DNA of 64,000 nt from Nocardia cyriacigeorgica GUH-2 (GTDB lineage Bacteria; Actinomycetota; Actinomycetes; Mycobacteriales; Mycobacteriaceae): positions 2,604,001 through 2,668,000 of the forward strand of contig NC_016887.1 in NCBI RefSeq assembly GCF_000284035.1. Direction: 5' to 3'. Positions 8,570 through 15,936 of the stretch are shown one piece after another; position 1 is the first letter of the stretch; every line of letters starts with the position of its first letter. The notes beneath the pieces were generated by a model. It saw nothing but the letters and a program-made list of their open reading frames with translations, made no database searches and was not told the DNA's origin. A program made the translations under genes and the position numbers.

Positions 8570-9759
8570 CGCGGGTTCTCGCCGGCGGGTAGCTCGGCTT
8601 CCAGCCCGGCCACGATCCGGTCGAGCAGCGCGTCCAGCCGTTCGGCGATCCCGCGTCCGTTGCGCGCGGAGACCGTCAGCTCGGTGCGTCCGCCCGATTC
8701 CATCAGCCCGAACAGCAGCGGCATCGCCACACTGTGCTGCGGCAGGATCAGCACCGAGGACGGCCGGAACTGCGGTGTGGCGAGTTCGTCCAGATCGAAT
8801 CGGCCCATATGCGAGACGGTGGCCGAGGCCAGGTTGCGGCCGAACCGCGCGCCCAGCCAGTTCAGCGTGTGCAGCAGCGCCCGGCCCGCGGGCTGCGGGA
8901 TCTCGGCGAGTCCGCTGTTGTCCATCTGATTCAGCTCGAGCCGTCGCGCGAGACCGTCGCGCTTGATCGCGTTGATCTCGGTCCCGGTGGTGCCCGCGGT
9001 GATGTCGAAGAACAGGGGGAGTGCGAGGTTCGCGGTGGAGCGCAACTGCGGATCGTGGCGGCGCAGATCCACCGGCATCATGATCCGGGAGGTGCCCGCG
9101 GTCTGCTCGGCCAGCAACGCCGCGATCTTGGCCACCGCACCGGGCGCGCTCGCCGCAATGGTGCGACGGCGCAGCAGATGTCGTGGTTCACCGGGCATCT
9201 GGCGGCCGTGCCCGACGGCGCTGCGGTACTTCGGCAACATCAGCGTCGGCTTGCCCGGTGCGCCGACGCGCCGCACCAGCTCCTGGTCGGCGACCGGATC
9301 CGGCATGGGCTCCGGCTCCTGACCACCCAGTGCCCGCAGCACCGCGAGCGCCCAGGTGACCAGGCCCATCCCGTCCATCACCCCGTGGAACGCCCGGAAG
9401 ATCAGAGTGGTCGGGTGGGTGGTGAGCAGCAGCACCTCGCAGGTCGTCTCCTCGGTGGGCCCGATCGGGCTGTGCACCACCGGATCACTGTCGAGGGCGG
9501 TGTAGTCGATCGCCCAGTCGTCGATCACCCGCACCGCGGCGGGAATCCCGCTGTCGACCCAGTCGCGGCCCCGGCGCACCAGCCGCGACCCCGGGCACGC
9601 CGCCGACGCGACGGCCACCGCCCGCCGCAACCGCTCCGGATCGACCTCGCCTTCACCGGGGAAGACGAGCTGCATGAGGAACGGCGGCGCCAGATCCCGC
9701 ATCGGGAAATACATGCGCTCGGTCGGGGAGATCCGGCGAAAGACGGTGCCGGTAGCCAT
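8566..9759 (-). CDS. Condensation-superfamily acyltransferase (WS/DGAT or PapA-like)
   Basis: A 397-residue protein of the CoA-dependent acyltransferase/condensation fold. The catalytic HxxxDG motif appears as FHGVMDGMG, about residue 130. The C-terminal half has SHMGRFDLDEL and a predicted beta-rich floor loop, as in wax ester synthase and PapA-like enzymes. The ATG at 9759 has a GAGGTAG ribosome site; upstream codons in the same frame are Pro/Ser/Thr-rich and lie over the nltD end. It begins 28 bp after nltD and overlaps the transporter gene, so it belongs to the operon. It could esterify or transfer the long-chain product, but acceptor and donor are unknown. Confidence 0.82.
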   Translation of the reverse strand: MATGTVFRRISPTERMYFPMRDLAPPFLMQLVFPGEGEVDPERLRRAVAVASAACPGSRLVRRGRDWVDSGIPAAVRVIDDWAIDYTALDSDPVVHSPIGPTEETTCEVLLLTTHPTTLIFRAFHGVMDGMGLVTWALAVLRALGGQEPEPMPDPVADQELVRRVGAPGKPTLMLPKYRSAVGHGRQMPGEPRHLLRRRTIAASAPGAVAKIAALLAEQTAGTSRIMMPVDLRRHDPQLRSTANLALPLFFDITAGTTGTEINAIKRDGLARRLELNQMDNSGLAEIPQPAGRALLHTLNWLGARFGRNLASATVSHMGRFDLDELATPQFRPSSVLILPQHSVAMPLLFGLMESGGRTELTVSARNGRGIAERLDALLDRIVAGLEAELPAGENPR

Positions 9760-9787
9760 ATCTACCTCGCTGATCGGTGGGACGCGG

Positions 9788-10834
9788 CTAGCGCAGCGTC
9801 CGGGTGAGTTCGGTGATGCCGCCGTTGGCGTCGAGCCAGGACAGGAAGGACGCGAGGCCGGTGTCGCGGTCGATGACGGGGCGGTAGCCCAGGTCGCGGG
9901 CCGCGGCGGCGGTGTCGTATGTTGCGGAGCGGGTGAGCAGGGCGACCACATACCGCGACAACGGTGGCGACCAGCGGGTGGCGATCGGTGGCAGCAGCCA
10001 GATCGTCTCGATCACCGCGACGGCGGCGCGCACCACGCGGGGATTCGGGGTGCGACTCGGCGGGGCGTAGCCGAGGTCGGTGGCGACGGCGGCGAGAAAG
10101 CCCCAGACATCGGTGCGTTCGGCGTCGGCGATGAAGTACGCCTTGCCGCCGAGGGCGGCGCCGTCGGCGGTCGCGGCCTTCACACAGGCGTCCACGATAT
10201 TGTCCACGTGGCACAGCGACGCGTAGACCGTCCGGCCGAACGACAGGTCCGGCAGCGCGCGCGCCGCGGTGCGTCCGAGCAGTCGCACGATCGGGCCGGA
10301 GCGGTCACCCGCGCCCCAGATCGCGCGCGGCCGCAAGGCACAGGTGCGGAATCCGGGCGCGTCGGCGGCCAGCACCGCGCGCTCGGCGGCGGCCTTGGTC
10401 TCCGAGTAGCGGTTCAGATACCGGCGCGGATACGGCAGTGATTCGTCGACGTCGAGCTGATCGCCGCCGTCGCGGTCCATCAGCGCGCTCGGACTGGAGA
10501 TGAACACGAACCGCGACGCGCCGTGCCTGCGCGCGGAGTCCAGCAGCACCTCGGTCGCGCGGACGTTCTCGGCCCAGAACTGGCGGCGGGTGCCGCGTTC
10601 GTCGACCCGGGCCGCGCTGTGGAACACCACGTCGATGCCCTCGGTCGCGCGGCGCAGCGAGACTTCGTCGGTGAGATCGCCGGTGACCACGCGCACGCCG
10701 TCGAGTTCGGCCAGGTCGCCCAGATTGCTGCTGGGGCGCGCCAGGATCGTCACCTCGTACCCGCCCTCGCGCACCAGCCGGCGCACCAGCGCGCCACCGA
10801 GGAAACCGGACGCGCCGGTCACCAGAACCTTCAT
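9788..10834 (-). CDS. nltD: NltD/OleD-like NAD(P)-dependent beta-keto acid reductase
   Basis: A 348-residue extended short-chain dehydrogenase. It opens with the Rossmann motif VTGASGFLGGALVRRL and has the YSETK active-site YxxxK motif with an upstream serine in FISSPS. In olefin and beta-lactone pathways OleD/NltD reduces the 2-alkyl-3-keto acid made by the thiolase to the 3-hydroxy acid used by the beta-lactone synthetase. The ATG at 10834 overlaps the preceding small gene's stop (ATGA) and has an AGGAAGG ribosome site. The assignment rests on its position with the thiolase and ligase genes, since the fold alone covers many sugar epimerases and steroid dehydrogenases. Confidence 0.82.
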   Translation of the reverse strand: MKVLVTGASGFLGGALVRRLVREGGYEVTILARPSSNLGDLAELDGVRVVTGDLTDEVSLRRATEGIDVVFHSAARVDERGTRRQFWAENVRATEVLLDSARRHGASRFVFISSPSALMDRDGGDQLDVDESLPYPRRYLNRYSETKAAAERAVLAADAPGFRTCALRPRAIWGAGDRSGPIVRLLGRTAARALPDLSFGRTVYASLCHVDNIVDACVKAATADGAALGGKAYFIADAERTDVWGFLAAVATDLGYAPPSRTPNPRVVRAAVAVIETIWLLPPIATRWSPPLSRYVVALLTRSATYDTAAAARDLGYRPVIDRDTGLASFLSWLDANGGITELTRTLR

Positions 10835-11118
10835 CGGGGGCCTTCCTGAGATTCGTGGTCCACCGTGCGCCACCAGGTGAGACCGAAAACTTGTGTCATC
10901 ACAGCTATTTCGGCAGCCGAGCGGCCGCAGCCGCGAGCGGCGCGCACCGCGAACGGGATCTGGGCGGCGTGCACCACGATGCTCAGGAACGCATCGATCC
11001 ACCACAGCGCACGCAGCAGCCGGTTCTCCGGCGCGTGCCCCGCGGCCGCCGCGATCAGCCCGGCCGTCAGGTACAACCAGCCGGCGATCGGAATCGCCCG
11101 CAATGCCGTCGTTTTCAC
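10831..11118 (-). CDS. Small two-helix membrane protein inside the beta-lactone operon
   Basis: A 95-residue protein starting at a GTG that overlaps the nltC stop by four bases; its own stop overlaps the nltD start. Two hydrophobic segments are visible, AGWLYLTAGLIAAAAGH (about 13-29) and the WWIDAFLSIVVHAAQIPFAV region (about 40-60). A cytoplasmic-looking Arg-rich loop and a third weak segment follow. No catalytic motif is recognised and I cannot name a family with confidence. The overlaps on both sides mean it is translated in step with the pathway enzymes. Roles in anchoring the soluble enzymes or handling a hydrophobic intermediate are guesses. Confidence 0.78.
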   Translation of the reverse strand: MKTTALRAIPIAGWLYLTAGLIAAAAGHAPENRLLRALWWIDAFLSIVVHAAQIPFAVRAARGCGRSAAEIAVMTQVFGLTWWRTVDHESQEGPR

Positions 11119-12791
11119 CGGGCACTCCCGCGCAGTCGTTTCCCGGACCAGACCGCGAGTTTCTCCCGGCCGATCTTGGCGTTGTGCCGGATATCCACCG
11201 GGAACGAGGGGTGGATCAAGAAGTCGTCGACCGCCGTGGTGAGCTCCGACTGTGTAGCGAGAGCCCGCAGGGCCGACACCACCGACGCAGTGTCCGCCCC
11301 GGGCTCGGCTTCCACACACAGCACCGGACGCTGAGCGCCCGGCGCACCCACACCGACCAGGGCGGTGCGTGCCACGCCCGCGACGGCATTGAACATCTGC
11401 TCCACCTGGACAGTGAACATCGGTCCCGAGGCCGTGACGACGCGCTGACTCTTGCGTCCGCAGAACCAGATCCGGCCCTGCTCGTCGATGGTGGCCAGGT
11501 CACCGGTGCGGTGCCAGACGCGGTCACCCTCGGCGATTTTCCCGGCGGTGTTGGCCCGGTCCGGCCAGTAATACCGAGTGCTGACGTTGGGGCCGCAGAC
11601 AACGAGCTCACCGACGCCCCGCGTACGGCTCAGTTCGCTCGCACGCGCTTCGGCATCGGCCCAGGTCGGCAGCGGATCGTCGGTGATGGCGATAACGCGG
11701 GCTTCGATCCGGTCCGAAGGGCGTCCGATGCAGACGCCGTCCCCGCGCCGAGTGCGTTCCACCAGACCGTCCAGCAGCTCCCGCGATTCGATCGTCGCCA
11801 TCGGCAGCGCTTCGGTCGAGCCGTAGCCGGCGTAGACCCGGGCCTCGGCGTGCAGCACCTCGCGCAATCCCGCGATGCACCAGTGCGGCACGGGTGCGCC
11901 GCCGGAGAAGACACTGTCGAGGGTCGGCAGCGAGGTCGGTCGCTGCCGCAGCTGCCGCAACAGCGGAATCAGCACGGCAGGTGAGGCGAACATCGTCCGC
12001 ACGCCGAACCGGTTGATCGCATCGACCACATGCGCCGGATCGGTGGACCCGACCTTGCTGGGAATCAGCGGCGGTAGCACACAGCGCGCACCGAGCAGCA
12101 GATCGAGAATCCCCACCAGCGGCAGCGTGATCAGCGAGGTGCCCGGGGCGATGCCATCGCGCGCCGCGTGCACCTGCTCCACCATGGCCGCGAGGTTGCC
12201 GTGGGTCAGTTCCACCGCTTTGGCCGGACCAGTGCTGCCGGTGGTGAAGGCGATCAGCAGCACCTCGCCCGGATCGGCGGGCGTCCGCTCGGGTGCGGCG
12301 CCGCTCGGTTCGCGACCCCAGCCGTCGAGCGTGTCGCCACCCCAGCCCCAGGTGCGGCCGACGGTGAGGCTGGTGCGCACGCGCCGGAAGCTGCGCCGGA
12401 ACAGCAACCGCACCGCATGCGCCTGCGGGATACCGATGAACGCCTCGGCCTGCACCGCCCGCAAGCAGTGCACCATCTTGCGCAACCCCATGCCCGGATC
12501 GATGACGACGGGCACCGCACCGATCTTCAACAGCCCCAGCATGATCGCGTACAACTCGGGGCTCGGCAGCACCAGCACGATGGTGCGGGTTCCGGCCCGC
12601 ACCCCGCGCGCGGTGAGCCGTTCGGCAATGGTGTCGGACCAGCGATCGAGCTCGCGGTAGCTCACCGTCCGGTAGGTGGGTGGGCTGCCCGCCGGCGCAT
12701 CGGTGGCGAAGATGACCGCCTCGCGCTCCGGTTCGGCCTGCGCGACCGCCCGGAACCGGTCGATCGCCTGCCAGTAGGTCGCGGTACTCAC
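11115..12791 (-). CDS. nltC: NltC/OleC-like beta-lactone synthetase (AMP-binding family)
   Basis: A 558-residue ANL-superfamily enzyme. Motifs in order are the phosphate loop AFTTGSTGPAKAVELTH, the adenine-binding YGSTEALPM, the HRTGDLATIDEQGRIWFCGRKSQRV hinge region, and a C-terminal lysine in IRHNAKIGREKLAVW. OleC/NltC homologues adenylate a 2-alkyl-3-hydroxy acid and close it to a beta-lactone rather than making a CoA thioester. Placement between two thiolase-fold genes and an OleD-like reductase supports this over an ordinary fatty-acyl-CoA ligase. The GTG start at 12791 overlaps the upstream stop by four bases. Confidence 0.87.
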   Translation of the reverse strand: MSTATYWQAIDRFRAVAQAEPEREAVIFATDAPAGSPPTYRTVSYRELDRWSDTIAERLTARGVRAGTRTIVLVLPSPELYAIMLGLLKIGAVPVVIDPGMGLRKMVHCLRAVQAEAFIGIPQAHAVRLLFRRSFRRVRTSLTVGRTWGWGGDTLDGWGREPSGAAPERTPADPGEVLLIAFTTGSTGPAKAVELTHGNLAAMVEQVHAARDGIAPGTSLITLPLVGILDLLLGARCVLPPLIPSKVGSTDPAHVVDAINRFGVRTMFASPAVLIPLLRQLRQRPTSLPTLDSVFSGGAPVPHWCIAGLREVLHAEARVYAGYGSTEALPMATIESRELLDGLVERTRRGDGVCIGRPSDRIEARVIAITDDPLPTWADAEARASELSRTRGVGELVVCGPNVSTRYYWPDRANTAGKIAEGDRVWHRTGDLATIDEQGRIWFCGRKSQRVVTASGPMFTVQVEQMFNAVAGVARTALVGVGAPGAQRPVLCVEAEPGADTASVVSALRALATQSELTTAVDDFLIHPSFPVDIRHNAKIGREKLAVWSGKRLRGSAR

Positions 12792-13717
12792 GCCGCGGCT
12801 CCGGCAGCGGCCGCGCGTTCCGGCAGTCGGTACAGCACGGCCGCCGCCGACGGACCGGCACCGGCCGCGACAAACAGTACGTGCGTGTGACCGCCGAGAC
12901 GCTCACCCGCGGACGCCAGGTCGTAGGCCTGGGTGAGAGCCGCGGTGTGCGGATCACCGTCGGTGAGATCGGGCAGCAGCACGGACTCGGCGGCGATCCC
13001 GAGTGACTCGGCCAGTCGTGCGGGGAATTCCGGGCCCGGCGTGGAGGCGATGAGCGCGGTGGTGGACAGGTCGGCGTGGCCGGCTTCGGTCAGCGCGGCG
13101 AGCGCGGCTTCGGTCGCCAGCGCCGTCAGCCGCTGTTCGACGTCGGGTTCGCGCACCACCGTCATCAGGCCACGGCCCTCTGTTCCCATGGTCGCGGTGT
13201 CGACATACGCTTCGACGCCCGGGCCGCCGGAGCCGGCGAGACTGTGCACCCGGCCGAATCCCTCCGGGCCGTCGGTCGATTCGAGCAACAGGGCCGCACC
13301 CGAGCTCGCATAGGGGAAATCCTCGGTGGCGGCGGTGCGGGCCAGCGACGGATGGGTATCGCCGGAGACGATCAGCACATGGCTCGCGCTGCCGGTCTCC
13401 AGGATCGCGGTGGCCACCCGCACGGCGTCGAGCACGCCGACCGCGCCGTTCATCAGGTCGAAGGAGAACGTACGCGGGTCGTCGGCACCGTACTCGAGCC
13501 CGATACCCGCGGCCTTCTGGATCAAGGCCGACACGGCCGGTTCCACGGTGTTGGAATCGCGGAAGATGCCCGCGTTGATGAGCACCCCGACCTGATCGGG
13601 CCGGACTCCGGCCCGTGCCAGGCAATCTCGCGCGGCCCGGCCGCTGTTCTCGACGACGCTGCGGGTCTCGCCGGCCCGGCAGACAGCGGTGGCGGTGATA
13701 CGTACGCCCATGATCAC
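12788..13717 (-). CDS. nltB: NltB-like non-catalytic thiolase-fold subunit
   Basis: A 309-residue ketoacyl-ACP synthase III-like protein. In the position where the partner protein has NACAG this one has NGAVG, so the nucleophilic cysteine is replaced by alanine (about residue 92), and the usual catalytic His/Asn pair is not obvious. Heterodimeric Claisen enzymes of the lipstatin and nocardiolactone pathways pair one active and one cysteine-less subunit that supplies an active-site glutamate; E59 in VEPAVSAL is a candidate. The GTG at 13717 overlaps the nltA stop; an ATG at 13711 with an upstream GAAGG is also possible. It probably pairs with the product of 13714-14763. Confidence 0.82.
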   Translation of the reverse strand: MIMGVRITATAVCRAGETRSVVENSGRAARDCLARAGVRPDQVGVLINAGIFRDSNTVEPAVSALIQKAAGIGLEYGADDPRTFSFDLMNGAVGVLDAVRVATAILETGSASHVLIVSGDTHPSLARTAATEDFPYASSGAALLLESTDGPEGFGRVHSLAGSGGPGVEAYVDTATMGTEGRGLMTVVREPDVEQRLTALATEAALAALTEAGHADLSTTALIASTPGPEFPARLAESLGIAAESVLLPDLTDGDPHTAALTQAYDLASAGERLGGHTHVLFVAAGAGPSAAAVLYRLPERAAAAGAAA

Positions 13718-14763
13718 ACCTTCAGGGAGGAGATGGTGGTGGACAGGAACCCGGTCACGACCCCCGAGGCCGCCGGAATCATCAGCACCTTGGATCCGGC
13801 CGGAATTCCGTCCTGGCCGAGCTGATCGTGCAGCACGATGAAATGCGAGGTGGTGGAGGTGTTGCCGTACTTGTGGATCACATTGAGGTCCGGCGGCATC
13901 GGCGTACCGAACTCCCGCTCACCGATCGCGTTCATGTACGGGACCGCCGCCGCGCCGAACTGGTGATGGATGATGTAGTCGAATTCCTCGTCGGCGAAGC
14001 TGCGCCCACGCTTGGCCAGGAAGTCGCGCTGGGTGTCGGTCCACAGCAGGAACCGGGACTCGTTGTGCATCTTGCGGTTATCGGTGTACAGGGCCACGCC
14101 CTGGGTCTTGTCGCTCGGCATGCCCAGGCACAGGTGCGAGTATTCCGAGGCGGTCATCATCTCGATGTAGTGGATCTTGTCGGCGTCGTCGACGGCCTGA
14201 TCGAGCATCAGCGCGCATCCGGAATCGCCGACGGTGAGCGAGGCGAATTGCAGATCGTATTTCTCCGAAATCTCGTTCACCGCGGTTTCGGAAATAGGGG
14301 TGATGGCCTCACCGCTCACCACGAGTCCATTGCGGACAGCACCCGAACGAATCATCCGATCGAGAATGTACGTTCCGGTGAGCATTCCGGCGCAGGCGTT
14401 CGAAATATCGAAAGTGATGGCCTGTTTCGCGCCGATCGCGCGGGCGATGGAGGAGGCGAACGACGGCTCCATGTACATGCGGGTCGCATGCTTGCTGCGC
14501 GTGATCGAGGTCGAGATGATGACGTCGATCTCCGTTGGCGCATAACGTGACCTGGATAAACAGTCACTCGCGGCGGCGACGGCCAGGGTGAACGAATCCT
14601 CGTGGCTCTCCGGGCGGGTATCGCGGACGCGGCGCTCGGCGACGCCGGTGATCCGCTCGAGATCGAATGACGGCGGAATCGCCAACTGCGCCAGCACCTC
14701 ATCGGTGGTGACGGTCTTCGAAGGCAGATAGGCGCCGATGGATTCGAATCGAGAATGCAGCAC
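13714..14763 (-). CDS. nltA: NltA-like catalytic thiolase (2-alkyl-3-keto acid synthase)
   Basis: A 349-residue KAS III/OleA-type enzyme that would join two fatty acyl-CoAs head to head by Claisen condensation. The nucleophile is Cys124 in FDISNACAGMLTG. The His and Asn of the triad are plausibly those in IIHHQFG and HKYGNTS, and a MEPSFAS glutamate matches the OleA glutamate position. The GTG at 14763 is preferred over codons open to 14829 because AGGAG lies seven bases upstream. This is the first gene of the operon running to 6437. No OleB-like alpha/beta hydrolase is present in the operon, so a beta-lactone rather than an olefin is the expected end product. Confidence 0.87.
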   Translation of the reverse strand: MLHSRFESIGAYLPSKTVTTDEVLAQLAIPPSFDLERITGVAERRVRDTRPESHEDSFTLAVAAASDCLSRSRYAPTEIDVIISTSITRSKHATRMYMEPSFASSIARAIGAKQAITFDISNACAGMLTGTYILDRMIRSGAVRNGLVVSGEAITPISETAVNEISEKYDLQFASLTVGDSGCALMLDQAVDDADKIHYIEMMTASEYSHLCLGMPSDKTQGVALYTDNRKMHNESRFLLWTDTQRDFLAKRGRSFADEEFDYIIHHQFGAAAVPYMNAIGEREFGTPMPPDLNVIHKYGNTSTTSHFIVLHDQLGQDGIPAGSKVLMIPAASGVVTGFLSTTISSLKV

Positions 14764-15125
14764 GGGTGCTCCTGAAATCGATGACGAATACGTTCGGGGG
14801 ATCGTTCCTGATGTCGACGCCGCGGACATTACCCGACGGTAACTAAGGCCGTAGACGCTCGAAGTGCCGAACCCTGCTGCGGTGCGGGCGGTTTGAACTT
14901 CGTGTTTCGTGCGGTATCACTAAACTGGACACCGATCGGCTATGACGCCGCGGAGCCCAGCCACCCTGATGACGGGAACGCCGCCGTTCCTCACTCGCCG
15001 ACTGTGGCGATGCAGCGAATTCCTGGCTACCGCACCGAAAGGCGCGCCGCGGACCCGGGATTGAGCGCTGGCTGTGAGTGACTTCACTGCCCCGCGCGGG
15101 TCGGAGTGGGTGTCGAGAGCGTCGC
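14764..15125. other. Intergenic region upstream of the beta-lactone operon
   Basis: 362 bp without a convincing gene. An open frame at 14893-15081 has no ribosome site and no recognisable protein pattern. The region must hold the nlt promoter. I see an imperfect inverted repeat TTACC-CGAC-GGTAA at 14829-14842, about 65 bp before the nltA start, which could be an operator. No clear -35/-10 pair stands out. Confidence 0.4.
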
Positions 15126-15806
15126 TTACCGTGGCGCGGGCGGGAAGATCCCCGGCAATTCCATCGCGTAGGTGAGGTCGTCGGTATTGCCGAGCGTTGC
15201 CAGGACCACCCGGATCATGGTGACGCGTGCGGCCGCGACGGTATCCGGATCCGGTTCGGAGCCGGGCTCGGCGCCGGCCGAGATGCGGTAGACCACGTAT
15301 TCGCAGACATGCAGCGCGGCATCCAGATCCAAGGGCGAGGGGACCGGCCTGCCGAGTTCGGTGAATTTCTCGCGCACGGTGGCGCGGATATCGTCGAGGG
15401 CCTGCTCGCGATAACCGGACACCGGTGAGGCCGGATCGTGCAGTTCGGCGAACAGCGGGCGCAGCATCGGCCCGTGTCCGCGCGCCCAGTCCAGGAACGC
15501 GTCGATGAGACGGATGCCGAGTTCGACGCCTTCGGCGGTGACGGTCAGGGCATTACGGATGCCGCTGACAAGGCCCTCATTGGACGCATCGAGCACCAGC
15601 AGCAGCGGTTCGTTTGCATTGGCGAAATAGCGATAGAACGTCGGCCGGGCGATGCCGGCCTGCTCGATGATCTGGGCGACGCTCAGACCGCGCGTGCCGG
15701 TCCTGCTGAAGACCTCGGCGGTGGCCAGCACGATCCGGGCCCGCACCTCTTCGGCCTGCTGTTTGGTCTGCGGTGGCCGGCCGCGTCGCGCGGTGGTCTC
15801 AGACAT
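15126..15806 (-). CDS. TetR/AcrR-family transcriptional regulator
   Basis: A 226-residue protein with an N-terminal helix-turn-helix (about residues 20-70; motif SVAQIIEQAGIARPTFYRYFANANE) preceded by a basic GRPPQTK arm. The variable C-terminal ligand-binding helices (about 75-226) show no telling motif. The gene is divergent from an aldehyde dehydrogenase and SDR pair, and the 130-bp gap between them carries a long inverted repeat over a promoter. It therefore probably represses that pair and itself. The ligand is unknown; an aldehyde or its parent lipid is a guess from the neighbours. Confidence 0.9.
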   Translation of the reverse strand: MSETTARRGRPPQTKQQAEEVRARIVLATAEVFSRTGTRGLSVAQIIEQAGIARPTFYRYFANANEPLLLVLDASNEGLVSGIRNALTVTAEGVELGIRLIDAFLDWARGHGPMLRPLFAELHDPASPVSGYREQALDDIRATVREKFTELGRPVPSPLDLDAALHVCEYVVYRISAGAEPGSEPDPDTVAAARVTMIRVVLATLGNTDDLTYAMELPGIFPPAPR

Positions 15807-15859
15807 GGCCGACCGTCATTCCGCGGACGGGTTCACGGCTGTAGTGCACACCCGAGAGC

Positions 15860-15888
15860 TTGACACGCCACTCCTCACGCATATTAAT
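15860..15888 (+). promoter_or_regulatory. Promoter of the aldehyde dehydrogenase operon
   Basis: A perfect -35 hexamer TTGACA (15860-15865) is followed after 16 bases by an AT-rich -10 candidate TATTAA (15882-15887). This is the most consensus-like housekeeping promoter noticed in the window. The -10 overlaps the left arm of the inverted repeat at 15883-15910, so binding there would block polymerase. Confidence 0.65.
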
Positions 15889-15910
15889 CTAACACCAGTG
15901 TTCAATTAAT
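15883..15910. promoter_or_regulatory. 28-bp inverted repeat, predicted TetR operator
   Basis: Two 13-base arms, ATTAATCTAACAC (15883-15895) and GTGTTCAATTAAT (15898-15910), are separated by CA. Eleven of the 13 positions are complementary, including the whole AACAC/GTGTT core. It lies in the gap between the divergent TetR gene and the aldehyde dehydrogenase and overlaps the -10 element, the usual arrangement for a TetR repressor site. Confidence 0.75.
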
Positions 15911-15936
15911 CCACTGACCCCAGGAGAAGGCCGATC

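Noticed and set aside
14893..15081. Short plus-strand frame in the nlt upstream region
   Set aside because: No ribosome site and no protein-like pattern.
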